This document shows, one piece after another, positions 56,762-64,000 of a stretch of DNA of 64,000 nt (position 1 is the stretch's first letter; each line of letters opens with the position of its first letter). The stretch lies in contig NZ_PJRR01000012.1 in NCBI RefSeq assembly GCF_002858865.1, forward strand, positions 1 through 64,000, given 5' to 3'. Below the pieces are notes generated by a model that ran no database searches, was not told the DNA's origin, and was given only the letters and a program-made list of their open reading frames with translations. Source of the DNA: Caulobacter vibrioides (GTDB taxonomy: Bacteria > Pseudomonadota > Alphaproteobacteria > Caulobacterales > Caulobacteraceae). A program made the position numbers and the translations under genes.

Positions 56762-57076
56762 ATGATCACGACGAAGACAGCCTTCCGCGCAGCCCTGATT
56801 GTTGGCGCCGTCCTGCTCGTCACCGCCGGCGCCGCTTCGGCTCAGACCGCATCGGCTCAGACCGCATCGGCTCAGACCGCATCGGCTCAGACCGCATCGG
56901 CTCAGACCGCATCGGCTCAGACCGCATCGGTCGATGACGCCTCAGCCCGCCATGTAAAGGTCAGGCGTCCGCCTCCCGATGGAAAGACCTGCGTCGCGGG
57001 CTCGACCCCAGCTGCGGGGACGCAAGTCGGCCAGGACCTGGATAGCTGGTCCGTGCGAACACAGTACGCCTTCTAA
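56762..57076 (+). CDS. Small secreted protein with ASAQT tandem repeats
   Basis: A 104-residue exported peptide. Signal peptide [20 protein letters not shown] followed by TAGAASAQ; then the five-residue unit ASAQT occurs six times in tandem before [20 protein letters not shown]. The short C-terminal region [20 protein letters not shown] ends SVRTQYAF and has a single cysteine. The repeat multiplies the A-S-A/Q signal peptidase cleavage site. I do not recognise a family. It lies 23 bases before the sulfate-binding-protein gene on the same strand, probably in one operon. Confidence 0.75.
   Translation: MITTKTAFRAALIVGAVLLVTAGAASAQTASAQTASAQTASAQTASAQTASAQTASVDDASARHVKVRRPPPDGKTCVAGSTPAAGTQVGQDLDSWSVRTQYAF
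56834..56923 (+). repeat. 15-bp tandem repeat, six copies
   Basis: Six in-frame units of 15 bp: the first GCTTCGGCTCAGACC, the next five identical GCATCGGCTCAGACC. The near-identity at DNA level, including synonymous positions, shows recent slippage duplication. Each unit codes Ala-Ser-Ala-Gln-Thr. Confidence 0.95.
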
Positions 57077-57099
57077 ACTTCACAACTCCGAGGATCCCC

Positions 57100-58149
57100 A
57101 TGGCTCGCCGTTTTGAAAAACCCACGCGTCGAGGCGTTCTCGGCGCCGCAACGGCCGGCGCTGGCGCTCTCGCCGCGCCCGCCCTGCTCGGCGGCGTGGC
57201 CCAGGCTCAGAGCAAGTCCGTCACCCTGTTGAACGTCAGCTATGATCCGACCCGCGAGCTCTACAGGGACATCAACGCGGCCTATGCGACCTACTGGAAG
57301 GCCCGCGTCGGCCAGACCCTGACGATCAACCAGAGCCACGGCGGCTCGGGCAAGCAGGCGCGCTCGGTGATGGATGGCCTGCAGGCGGATGTCGTGACCC
57401 TGGCTCTCGCCTACGACATCGACGAGATCGCCACCAAGGCCAAGCTGCTGCCCGCCAACTGGCAGTCGCGGCTTCCCAACAATTCAACGCCCTACAGCTC
57501 GACGATCGTGTTCCTGGTCCGCAAGGGCAATCCCAAGAAGATCCGGGACTGGAGCGACCTGATCAAGCCGGGCGTGGCGGTGATCACGCCCAATCCCAAA
57601 ACCGGCGGCGGCGCGCGCTGGAACTATCTGGCGGCCTGGGCTTGGGCCTTGAAGCAGCCCGGCGGTAACCCCGCCAAGGCCGAGGCCGTCGTGAAGGCCC
57701 TGTTCCAGAACGTGCCCGTCCTGGACTCCGGCGCACGCGGCGCCACGACCACATTCACCCAACGCGGCATCGGCGATGTCCTGCTGACCTGGGAAAACGA
57801 GGCGTTCCTCGCGCAGGAGGAGCTGCCCGGCCAGTACGAGCTGGTCTACCCGTCCCTCTCGATCCTGGCCGAGCCGCCGGTCGCGCTCATCGACAAGAAT
57901 GTCGACCGCCGCAAGACCCGCATCGTGGCTCAGGGCTATCTGAACTTCCTGTACAGCCCGCTGGCGCAAGAGTTTATCGCCAAGCACCACTACCGCCCCC
58001 GCAACCCTCAGGTCGCCGCCAAGTACGCCAACAAGTTCAAGACGATCCCATTGGTGACCATCGACAACACCTTTGGGGGCTGGAAGAAGGCCCAGGTCAC
58101 GCACTTCGACGATGGCGCCGTGTTCGACCGTATCTATCAGCCCAAGTAA
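57100..58149 (+). CDS. sbp: Sulfate ABC transporter substrate-binding protein
   Basis: A 349-residue periplasmic sulfate (or thiosulfate) binding protein. The N terminus carries a twin-arginine-like leader ([26 protein letters not shown]) cleaved near VAQAQSKSV. Sbp hallmarks: [97 protein letters not shown] and [20 protein letters not shown]. No permease or ATPase genes follow, so it must work with cysTWA elsewhere. A short secreted repeat peptide lies upstream. Confidence 0.94.
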   Translation: MARRFEKPTRRGVLGAATAGAGALAAPALLGGVAQAQSKSVTLLNVSYDPTRELYRDINAAYATYWKARVGQTLTINQSHGGSGKQARSVMDGLQADVVTLALAYDIDEIATKAKLLPANWQSRLPNNSTPYSSTIVFLVRKGNPKKIRDWSDLIKPGVAVITPNPKTGGGARWNYLAAWAWALKQPGGNPAKAEAVVKALFQNVPVLDSGARGATTTFTQRGIGDVLLTWENEAFLAQEELPGQYELVYPSLSILAEPPVALIDKNVDRRKTRIVAQGYLNFLYSPLAQEFIAKHHYRPRNPQVAAKYANKFKTIPLVTIDNTFGGWKKAQVTHFDDGAVFDRIYQPK

Positions 58150-58260
58150 TCCCATCCTCGAGGGGACTCGTTCCGGGAAGTCCGAGTCCGCCTTCGTCCC
58201 TCGCGGCGGGAGCCTCATCTCGGCCGCCGCCGTTTCTTTGCCCCGCCATAACCTCTGTTG

Positions 58261-58285
58261 GGAACTCGACCGGATCAGATACGTT
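58261..58285 (+). promoter_or_regulatory. Sigma-T (EcfG-type) promoter of lovK-lovR
   Basis: GGAAC (58261-58265) and CGTT (58282-58285) with a 16-base spacer match the known promoter type of the Caulobacter general stress sigma factor SigT. It lies 30 bases before the lovK TTG start. LovK-LovR is known to feed back on the general stress response. Confidence 0.85.
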
Positions 58286-58315
58286 GAGCGTCCACGGGGA
58301 GGTGGGAGCTTAGCC

Positions 58316-59422
58316 TTGGAAGACTATTCGGAATCGCGCCGGGCCGGCGAGCGACTGGCCGCCGGACACGGCGTAGACGACCCGTTCGCCGCAGCGATCA
58401 GCGCCACCCGCATGGCCATGATCGTCGCCGACGCCACCCAGCCCGACATTCCGATCATCTTCGCGAACGACGCCTTCCTGCGCCTGACGGGCTATGCCCG
58501 CGACGAAGTGATCGGCCGCAATTGCCGGTTCCTGCAGGGACCGGATACGGACCCCAAGGCGATCCAGGCGGTGCGTGACGCGCTGGCGGCGGGAGAGGAT
58601 GTCGCTGTTGATCTCCTGAACTACCGCAAGGACGGCTCACCGTTCTGGAACGCGCTCAATATGTCGCCCGTGCGAAATGACGCCGGCCAGCTTGTCTACT
58701 TCTTCGGCTCGCAGGTGGACGTGACCGACAAGAAGGTCGTCGAGCTCCGCGCTCGGGACCACAGCGACGGTCTGCAGCAGATGGTCGAAGAGCGGACAAG
58801 GGAGCTGACCGAGGCGCTCAAACAGAAGACCGCTTTGCTTCACGAGGTGGATCACCGTGTGAAGAACAATCTGCAGCTCATCTCAAGCCTGCTGCTGCTA
58901 CAGAACCGGCGCGTGCCTGATCCGGCGGTCAAGGCGTCGCTGAGAGGTATGCTGGGCCGGGTCAACGCCATTGCGACCGTCCACCGACGCCTGTTCCAGA
59001 GCGAGGACGTCGAGCGCTTCGACGTCTCGGCGTTCATCCGCGACATGGTCGCCGACCTGATGGGATCGGCCATGCGCGACGACATCCGCGTTGAACTGGA
59101 TCTCGAGCGCGTCGAAATCCCCGCCGCCAAGGCCGCACCCTTGGCCCTCGTCGTCAACGAACTGCTGACCAACGCCCTGCGGCACGGCTTTCCCGAGGGG
59201 CGCGGCGGCCGCATCTTTGTCGGTTTATCGCGCCTGAACGGCGACTTCCGGATCGAAATCACCGACGACGGCGTTGGTCAGGATAGGGAAACCAGGGCTT
59301 CCGGCTTCGGCCTCACGATCGTCCAGCTGCTCTGCCAGCAGCTGAAGGCGAAATGGGAGACCACCGATGCGGAACCTGGAACCCGCGTGGTCGTTCTGTT
59401 GCCCATCAATGGGACGCAATAG
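58316..59422 (+). CDS. lovK: Blue-light LOV-domain histidine kinase LovK
   Basis: A 368-residue soluble kinase. The LOV domain spans about residues 25-140, with IPIIFANDAFLRLTGYARDEV and GRNCRFLQGPDTD; the flavin-adduct cysteine is Cys70. A coiled segment (SDGLQQMVEERTRELTEALKQK) leads to the HisKA_2-type box LLHEVDHRVKNNLQLISSLLLLQNRR with the phospho-acceptor His180, and the HATPase domain (VVNELLTNALRHGFPEGRGG; GFGLTIVQLLCQQL). The TTG start at 58316 has GGAGG and GGGAG upstream and gives exactly the length and residue numbers known for Caulobacter LovK. It controls attachment and the general stress response with LovR. Confidence 0.96.
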   Translation: MEDYSESRRAGERLAAGHGVDDPFAAAISATRMAMIVADATQPDIPIIFANDAFLRLTGYARDEVIGRNCRFLQGPDTDPKAIQAVRDALAAGEDVAVDLLNYRKDGSPFWNALNMSPVRNDAGQLVYFFGSQVDVTDKKVVELRARDHSDGLQQMVEERTRELTEALKQKTALLHEVDHRVKNNLQLISSLLLLQNRRVPDPAVKASLRGMLGRVNAIATVHRRLFQSEDVERFDVSAFIRDMVADLMGSAMRDDIRVELDLERVEIPAAKAAPLALVVNELLTNALRHGFPEGRGGRIFVGLSRLNGDFRIEITDDGVGQDRETRASGFGLTIVQLLCQQLKAKWETTDAEPGTRVVVLLPINGTQ

Positions 59423-59440
59423 CCAAGGACGCTTTTGATC

Positions 59441-59899
59441 ATGAGCCGGCCAGCGCTCGATGTTCTGATTGTCGAAGACGAGATGCTTCTCGCCATCGAG
59501 CTGGAACATCTGATCGAGGAGGCCGGTTTCCATTCACTCGGCTGCGCCATGAGTTCGGACGAGGCCGTGACGCTGGCCCGGCAGCTGAATCCTGACCTAG
59601 CGCTTATCGATGTTCATCTCAGCGATGGGCCTACCGGTGTGGATGTGGCCCGCAGGATCGCCAAGGATTGCGGCGGCGTCGCCCTGTTCATGACCGCCAA
59701 TGTCAAGCGCTTGCCCGACGACTTCGCCGGCGCATGCGGGGTGATCGGCAAACCCTATTCCGGACACGGAGTGAAGAGCGCCCTGAGCTATCTGGCCATT
59801 TGCTTGACCGTAGGACACGCGCCCGGACCGGTGCCGGCGGGCCTCACCCTCGCTCCGGCCTACGCAGACCGCTGGGGCGTGGTCGACACCCTGACCTGA
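59441..59899 (+). CDS. lovR: Single-domain response regulator LovR
   Basis: A 152-residue receiver-only regulator and partner of LovK. It has VLIVEDEMLLAIELEHLIEEAG with the acidic pair, the phospho-Asp in DLALIDVHLSDG (Asp57), and the conserved Lys in VIGKPYSGHGV. No output domain; the C-terminal 30 residues (GHAPGPVPAGLTLAPAYADR) are an extension. Start ATG 59441; a TTG at 59435, 5 bases after AAGGA, is a real alternative that adds two residues. It follows lovK by 18 bases. Confidence 0.94.
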   Translation: MSRPALDVLIVEDEMLLAIELEHLIEEAGFHSLGCAMSSDEAVTLARQLNPDLALIDVHLSDGPTGVDVARRIAKDCGGVALFMTANVKRLPDDFAGACGVIGKPYSGHGVKSALSYLAICLTVGHAPGPVPAGLTLAPAYADRWGVVDTLT

Positions 59900-60090
59900 T
59901 CCGCCTGCTGGGGGCTTCCGGCTCGCGGTTCCGTCAAACCCGCGATGCCGGCTGATGCCCGCCGCCATCCTCATGTTGAAGCGTCGGCTCGATCGCGCCG
60001 CAAGAGGGTTCAGCGCCGTCGTTTTTGATGACAGGGGGGGCGGGGTCCGCTATCGAGGCGCCGCTCTTTTCCGCATCGAGGACCGCCGCC

Positions 60091-61005
60091 TTGACCGACG
60101 TCGCCGAGGAAGCTGGCTGGGCCACCGCCAAGACCCTGGCCGAGGCTCTGCCCTACATCCAGATCTACGACCGCGAGACGGTCGTGATCAAATACGGCGG
60201 TCACGCGATGGGCCAGGAAGATGTGGCCAAGGTCTTCGCCGCCGACGCGGTGCTCCTGAAGCTGCTGGGCGTGCATCCGGTGGTCGTCCATGGCGGCGGT
60301 CCGCAGATCAGCCGCATGCTCGACAAGGCGGGCGTGAAATCGACCTTCGTCGACGGCCTGCGCGTCACCGACGAGGCGACGATGGAAGTCGCCGAGATGG
60401 TCCTGTCCGGCGCGATCAACAAGGAAATCGCCAACTGGATCACGCTGGCCGGCGCCGAAGCCGACGTGCGGGGCGTGGGCTTGTCGGGCAAGGACGCTCG
60501 CCTGATCACCGCCGAGAAGGTGACCCGGACCAAGAAGGATCCGGACAGCAACATCGAACAAGCGGTGGACCTGGGCTTTGTGGGCGAACCCACCAAGGTC
60601 GATCCCCAGCTGATCGAGGCCCTGCTGACCTCGGAGCACGACTACATCCCGGTCGTCGCGCCGATCGGCGTTTCGCCGGCTGGCGACACCTTCAACATCA
60701 ACGCCGACACGGTGGCCGGCGCCCTGGCGGGCGCGCTGAAGGCCAAGCGCATGCTCATGCTGACCGACATCAAGGGCGTGCTCGACGGCAACGGCGAACT
60801 GATCCGTGAAATGACGATCGAACAGGCTCGCGCGCTGATCGACACGGGCGTGGCCACCGGCGGCATGATCCCGAAGCTGGAGAACGCCATCCACGCGATC
60901 GAGTCCGGTGTCGAGGCGGTCGTCATCCTGGACGGCCGTCGCCCGCACGCCATGCTGGTCGAGCTGTTCAGCGAGCACGGCGCGGGCACGCTCATCAAGC
61001 GATGA
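60091..61005 (+). CDS. argB: N-acetylglutamate kinase
   Basis: A 304-residue amino acid kinase that phosphorylates N-acetylglutamate in arginine synthesis. [18 protein letters not shown] is the ATP-binding start, [18 protein letters not shown] and [22 protein letters not shown] the substrate region, and [18 protein letters not shown] the C-terminal lobe. Start is placed at the TTG at 60091 because GAGGA lies 8 bases upstream and the sequence before it ([21 protein letters not shown] from ATG 60028) is not family-like; a start there would add 21 residues. The next gene overlaps its stop by 4 bases. Confidence 0.94.
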   Translation: MTDVAEEAGWATAKTLAEALPYIQIYDRETVVIKYGGHAMGQEDVAKVFAADAVLLKLLGVHPVVVHGGGPQISRMLDKAGVKSTFVDGLRVTDEATMEVAEMVLSGAINKEIANWITLAGAEADVRGVGLSGKDARLITAEKVTRTKKDPDSNIEQAVDLGFVGEPTKVDPQLIEALLTSEHDYIPVVAPIGVSPAGDTFNINADTVAGALAGALKAKRMLMLTDIKGVLDGNGELIREMTIEQARALIDTGVATGGMIPKLENAIHAIESGVEAVVILDGRRPHAMLVELFSEHGAGTLIKR

Positions 61006-61667
61006 GCGCGGACCTTTCCCACGTCGACACCTGGCTGTTCGACCTCGACAACACGCTCTACCCGATCGAGACCCAGTTCATGGGCCTCATCGAGGCCAAG
61101 ATGACGGATTTCGTGGCGCGCGAGACCGGCTTGCCGCGCGACGAGGCGCGGGCCCTGCAGCACGGCTATTTCACCGAGCACGGCACCACCCTGGCCGGGC
61201 TGATGGCCAACCACGGGATCGAGCCTCAGCGCTTTCTCGACGAGGTGCATGATGTCTCGCTGGACTGCCTGACCCCCGATCCGGCCCTGCGTGCGGCGAT
61301 CGCCGCCCTGCCCGGCCGGCGGCTGATCTTCACCAACGGCTCGGTCGGCCACGCCGAGCGGGTTCTGGCGCACCTGAACCTGCGAGACCTGTTCTCAGAG
61401 CTGTTCGCGATCGAGACCGCCGACTATGTGCCCAAGCCGGCGCTGGCGACCTTTGACCGGATCTGCAAGCTGCACGATATCGATCCGCCGATGACCGCCT
61501 TCTTCGAGGACAGCGAGAAGAACCTGGTTCCCGCTTCGCGCCTGGGCATGACCACCGTACTGGTCGGCCCGCACGCCGCCGCCTCGACCTCCGAACACGT
61601 CCATTTCCGCACCAATGATCTCGCCGAGTTCCTGAGCTCGGCGCGCCTGCAAGGAAGCCCCGCATGA
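61002..61667 (+). CDS. HAD-superfamily pyrimidine 5'-nucleotidase
   Basis: A 221-residue HAD hydrolase of the SDT1/PPM1-like nucleotidase group. Motif I is [14 protein letters not shown] near residue 13 (nucleophile Asp and the second Asp), motif II is [13 protein letters not shown] around residue 109, and motif [36 protein letters not shown] includes Lys and the acidic E-D. It probably removes phosphate from pyrimidine nucleotides. Translationally coupled to argB (ATGA) and to dapD (ATGA). Confidence 0.9.
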   Translation: MSADLSHVDTWLFDLDNTLYPIETQFMGLIEAKMTDFVARETGLPRDEARALQHGYFTEHGTTLAGLMANHGIEPQRFLDEVHDVSLDCLTPDPALRAAIAALPGRRLIFTNGSVGHAERVLAHLNLRDLFSELFAIETADYVPKPALATFDRICKLHDIDPPMTAFFEDSEKNLVPASRLGMTTVLVGPHAAASTSEHVHFRTNDLAEFLSSARLQGSPA

Positions 61668-62509
61668 CCGCTGTGAGCCTGTCTGATCTGCAAACCGAGA
61701 TCGAAGCCGCCTGGGAGGCCCGCGCCGACGTCACGGCCGCCACCACCGGTCCCGTTCGCACCGCCGTCGACGAGGCCCTGCGCCTGCTCGACAGCGGCGA
61801 GGCCCGCGTCGCCGAGAAGATCGACGGCGAGTGGTTCACCCATCAGTGGCTGAAGAAGGCGGTGCTGCTGTCGTTCCGCCTGAACCCCAACACCGTGATG
61901 CGCTCGGGCGCCCTGGGCGGCGGCGTCGGCCCCTGGTGGGACAAGGTGCCGAACAAGTTCGACGGCTGGGACGCCCCGCAGTTCGAGGCCGGCGGCTTCC
62001 GCGCCGTGCCCGGCGCCATCGTCCGCCGCGGCGCCCATATCGGCAGGAACGTGATCCTGATGCCCTCGTTCGTGAACATCGGCGGCTATGTCGACGAGGG
62101 CACGATGGTCGACACCTGGGTGACGGTCGGCTCGTGCGCCCAGATCGGCAAGAACGTCCACCTGTCGGGCGGCGTCGGCATCGGCGGCGTGCTGGAGCCC
62201 CTGCAGGCCAACCCGACCATCATCGAGGACAACTGCTTCATCGGCGCTCGCTCGGAAGTGGTCGAGGGCGTGGTGGTTGGTGAGGGCAGCGTGCTCTCGA
62301 TGGGCGTGTTCATCAGCGCCTCGACCAAGATCATCGACCGCAAGACCGGCGCCGTCCACATCGGCAAGGTGCCGCCCTACAGCGTCGTGGTCCCCGGCAA
62401 CCTGCCCGACCCGAACGGCGGTCCGGGCCTCTACTGCGCCGTGATCGTCAAGACGGTGGACGCTCAGACCCGGTCGAAGACCAGCATCAACGATCTGCTG
62501 CGGGATTGA
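61664..62509 (+). CDS. dapD: Tetrahydrodipicolinate N-succinyltransferase
   Basis: A 281-residue left-handed beta-helix acyltransferase that succinylates tetrahydrodipicolinate on the way to diaminopimelate and lysine. An N-terminal helical domain is followed by hexapeptide repeats from about residue 100: [61 protein letters not shown]. The C terminus [12 protein letters not shown] is typical. The ATG overlaps the nucleotidase stop. Confidence 0.97.
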   Translation: MTAVSLSDLQTEIEAAWEARADVTAATTGPVRTAVDEALRLLDSGEARVAEKIDGEWFTHQWLKKAVLLSFRLNPNTVMRSGALGGGVGPWWDKVPNKFDGWDAPQFEAGGFRAVPGAIVRRGAHIGRNVILMPSFVNIGGYVDEGTMVDTWVTVGSCAQIGKNVHLSGGVGIGGVLEPLQANPTIIEDNCFIGARSEVVEGVVVGEGSVLSMGVFISASTKIIDRKTGAVHIGKVPPYSVVVPGNLPDPNGGPGLYCAVIVKTVDAQTRSKTSINDLLRD

Positions 62510-62515
62510 TGCGTC

Positions 62516-62632
62516 AAAATCCTCCCCCTCACGGGGGCGGTGTTCGCGAAGCAAACGGAGGGGGAAGAAGCCGGATAGCCCGCACCTCCCCCTCCGGCCT
62601 TTCGGCCGCCTCCCCCACGGGGGGAGGATTTA
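62516..62632. repeat. Long inverted repeat, family 2 copy (with lipoprotein stop codon)
   Basis: Left arm AAAATCCTCCCCCTCACGGGGG, then CGGTGTTCGCGAAGCAAACGGAGGGGG; right arm CCCCCTCCGGCCTTTCGGCC, then CCTCCCCCACGGGGGGAGGATTT. It matches the copies at 20191 and 34240. The last T residues provide the TAA stop codon of the lipoprotein gene (62630-62632 on the minus strand). Confidence 0.8.
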
Positions 62633-62953
62633 CTTCGTCGCGTCCTTGATCTGCTTCTTGCTCTCGGCCGCGCCTTCCTGGACGTCGTGCTTCAGGTCCT
62701 TGCCGGCTTCCTTGAGCTCTTGCCCGGCCTCGCCGGCGGCTTCCTTAAGCTCCGCGCCCGCTTCCTTGGCGCTTTCCTTGATCGCAGCCCCAGCGTCCTT
62801 GACGTCCGGGTCGTTGGCGATCTCGCGGGCCGCCTCCTTCACGTCGGACGCGGCGGCTTTCGCGCCTTCCTTCACCTCGGTGGCGTGTTCCTGAGAACAG
62901 GCGCCCAGCGACAGGGCGACGGCGCAGCTGGCGACAAACAGGATCGAACGCAT
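62630..62953 (-). CDS. LEA-like stress lipoprotein
   Basis: A 107-residue lipoprotein. The lipobox LSLGAC (signal MRSILFVASCAVALSLGAC) puts the lipid-bearing Cys19 at the mature N terminus. The rest is highly charged and made of Ala/Glu/Lys-rich 11-residue-like units (KEGAKAAASDVKEAAREIA, KESAKEAGAELKEAAGEAGQEL), as in LEA-type and YtxH-like stress proteins that form amphipathic helices. A sigma-T promoter precedes it, and GGAGGAGC lies before the ATG. Probably an envelope-protective protein for general stress. Its stop codon falls inside a family 2 repeat. Confidence 0.85.
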   Translation of the reverse strand: MRSILFVASCAVALSLGACSQEHATEVKEGAKAAASDVKEAAREIANDPDVKDAGAAIKESAKEAGAELKEAAGEAGQELKEAGKDLKHDVQEGAAESKKQIKDATK

Positions 62954-62983
62954 GGTCGTGCTCCTCCAATAGGCCTGCTGAAT

Positions 62984-63008
62984 AACGGCGGCCCAAGGCC
63001 AAGGTTCC
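62984..63008 (-). promoter_or_regulatory. Sigma-T (EcfG-type) promoter of the lipoprotein gene
   Basis: On the minus strand GGAAC (63008-63004) and CGTT (62987-62984) with a 16-base spacer, the same arrangement as the lovK promoter. The transcription start would lie about 25 bases before the lipoprotein ATG at 62953. Confidence 0.8.
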
Positions 63009-63066
63009 GTCTTCCCCCATGGCTCCGGGCTTTGCGCGAAGCCGCCAAGGCGTCTAAACCCCCGCC

Positions 63067-63993
63067 ATGCGCATCGCCTTCCTCGGCACTCCCGATTTCG
63101 CCGTCACCTGCCTCGCCGAACTCGTCGCCTCGGGCCACGAGATCGTCTGCGTCTATTCCCAGCCCCCGGCCCCGCGCGGACGCGGCCAGGAGCTGAAGCC
63201 CTCGCCGGTCCACGCCTTCGCCGAAGGCCTGGGCCTGCCGGTGCGCACGCCAGTGTCGATGAAGACCCCGGAAGAGATCGCGGCGTTCCAGGCGCTGGAC
63301 CTCGACGCCGCCGTCGTGGTGGCGTTCGGCCAGATCCTGGTGAAGGCCGTCTTGGACGCCCCCCGGTTCGGCTGCTTCAACCTGCACGCCAGCCTGTTGC
63401 CGCGCTGGCGGGGCGCCGCGCCGATCCAGCGGGCGATCATGGCCGGCGATCCGGTCACCGGCGTTCAGGTCATGCGGATGAGCGAGGGCCTCGACGAGGG
63501 GCCGATCCTGATGTCCGAGCAGGTGGCCATCGGTAACGATGACACGGCCGCCAGCCTGCACGACAAGCTGGCCGCCGTCGGCGCGCGGCTGCTGCCCGTG
63601 GCCCTGGCCGCGATCGAGCGCGAGGTCGTCCAGGAAACGCCCCAGGCCGAGGACGGCGTCACCTACGCCAAGAAGATCAAATCGGCCGAAGCCCGCATCG
63701 ACTGGACCCGCCCGGCCGCCGAGGTCGACCGCCACATCCGCGGCCTCTCGCCCTTCCCCGGCGCCTGGTTCGAGGCGCCGTCGGAGAAAGGGCCTGTGCG
63801 TGTGAAGGCCCTGCTGTCGCGCGTCGAGGCCGCGTCGGGCGCGCCAGGAACGGCGCTGGACGATGCCCTCCTGATCGCCTGCGGCGAAGGCTCCATCCGT
63901 CTGCTGAAGGCCCAGCGCGAGGGCAAGGGCGTGCAGGACGCACAGACCTTCACGCGCGGGTTCCCGATCGCGGCTGGGACCGTGCTGGCCTGA
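63067..63993 (+). CDS. fmt: Methionyl-tRNA formyltransferase
   Basis: A 308-residue enzyme that formylates initiator Met-t[23 protein letters not shown] opens the family; [23 protein letters not shown] binds the formyl donor; [46 protein letters not shown] contains the catalytic [12 protein letters not shown] (Asn-His). A C-terminal domain follows ([28 protein letters not shown]). The next gene starts at the stop codon (TGATG). Confidence 0.97.
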   Translation: MRIAFLGTPDFAVTCLAELVASGHEIVCVYSQPPAPRGRGQELKPSPVHAFAEGLGLPVRTPVSMKTPEEIAAFQALDLDAAVVVAFGQILVKAVLDAPRFGCFNLHASLLPRWRGAAPIQRAIMAGDPVTGVQVMRMSEGLDEGPILMSEQVAIGNDDTAASLHDKLAAVGARLLPVALAAIEREVVQETPQAEDGVTYAKKIKSAEARIDWTRPAAEVDRHIRGLSPFPGAWFEAPSEKGPVRVKALLSRVEAASGAPGTALDDALLIACGEGSIRLLKAQREGKGVQDAQTFTRGFPIAAGTVLA

Positions 63994-64000
63994 TGCCCCG
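63993..64000 (+). CDS. Start of the next gene (possibly truA, tRNA pseudouridine synthase)
   Basis: Only eight bases are in the window: ATGCCCCG overlapping the fmt stop codon as TGATG. In Caulobacter relatives the gene after fmt is truA, whose protein begins MPR. This is a suggestion from gene order, not from sequence. Confidence 0.35.

Noticed and set aside
56834..56923. Possible CRISPR array
   Set aside because: The repeats are 15 bp with no spacers, in frame inside a secreted peptide.
60028..60090. Longer argB start at ATG 60028
   Set aside because: No ribosome-binding site and the added residues are not family-like; TTG 60091 has GAGGA at the right distance.

Overview
The window looks like a chromosomal segment of a Caulobacter (Caulobacter vibrioides/crescentus or a close relative). 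The grounds are the high G+C content, frequent GTG/TTG starts, a recognisable LovK-LovR blue-light pair with a sigma-T type promoter, a pst-pho cluster, TonB-dependent receptors, single-domain and LytTR regulators, and families of long intergenic inverted repeats. I saw no tRNA, rRNA, CRISPR array, prophage or insertion sequence; this is core chromosome with small accessory modules.

Layout. 1-5,619 (minus): TCA genes sucC-sucD and odhA-odhB (odhB runs off the left edge). 5,949-13,033 (minus): an accessory-looking run of MFS transporter, TonB-dependent receptor, TetR regulator with a palindromic operator, Tat-exported carotenoid oxygenase, DUF2141 protein and DUF2306 membrane protein; a membrane LytTR regulator diverges from it. 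13,944-16,221: modB, modA and divergent modE around a clear ModE operator, with no modC. 16,228-20,121: acetyltransferase, mtgA, nitroreductase, WD40 protein, ExbD. 20,323-22,089 (minus): a CobW-type metallochaperone and a NicO/UreH-like membrane protein behind a Zur-like box. 22,293-28,823: rplU-rpmA, acetyltransferase, a conserved hypothetical, obgE-proB, ubiD. 28,849-35,023: membrane protein, M14 peptidase, MAPEG, pmbA-cysQ, DUF4170, dual-specificity phosphatase. 35,179-41,002: a tight lipid A/LPS operon (MsbA-like exporter, DUF374 acyltransferase, a CDF metal exporter, waaA, lpxK). 41,038-44,880 (minus): amidohydrolase, aminoglycoside-phosphotransferase-fold kinase, purD. 44,994-46,519: a second DUF2306-like/LytTR pair. 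46,492-53,089 (minus): phoR-pstC-pstA-pstB-phoU-phoB with tandem Pho half-sites. 53,265-59,899: autotransporter, secreted repeat peptide plus sulfate-binding protein, lovK-lovR. 60,091-62,509: argB-HAD nucleotidase-dapD. 62,630-64,000: a stress-promoter lipoprotein, fmt and the first bases of the next gene.

The most striking signals not explained by ordinary annotation are two separate DUF2306-membrane-protein/membrane-LytTR-regulator modules; the TetR-TonB receptor-MFS-carotenoid oxygenase neighbourhood with its 22-bp palindrome; a 15-bp in-frame tandem repeat that multiplies a signal-peptidase-like site just upstream of the sulfate-binding protein; a Zur-like box 17 bases ahead of the NicO-CobW pair; a sigma-T promoter on a LEA-like lipoprotein gene; and three families of roughly 100-bp inverted repeats lying next to stop codons.
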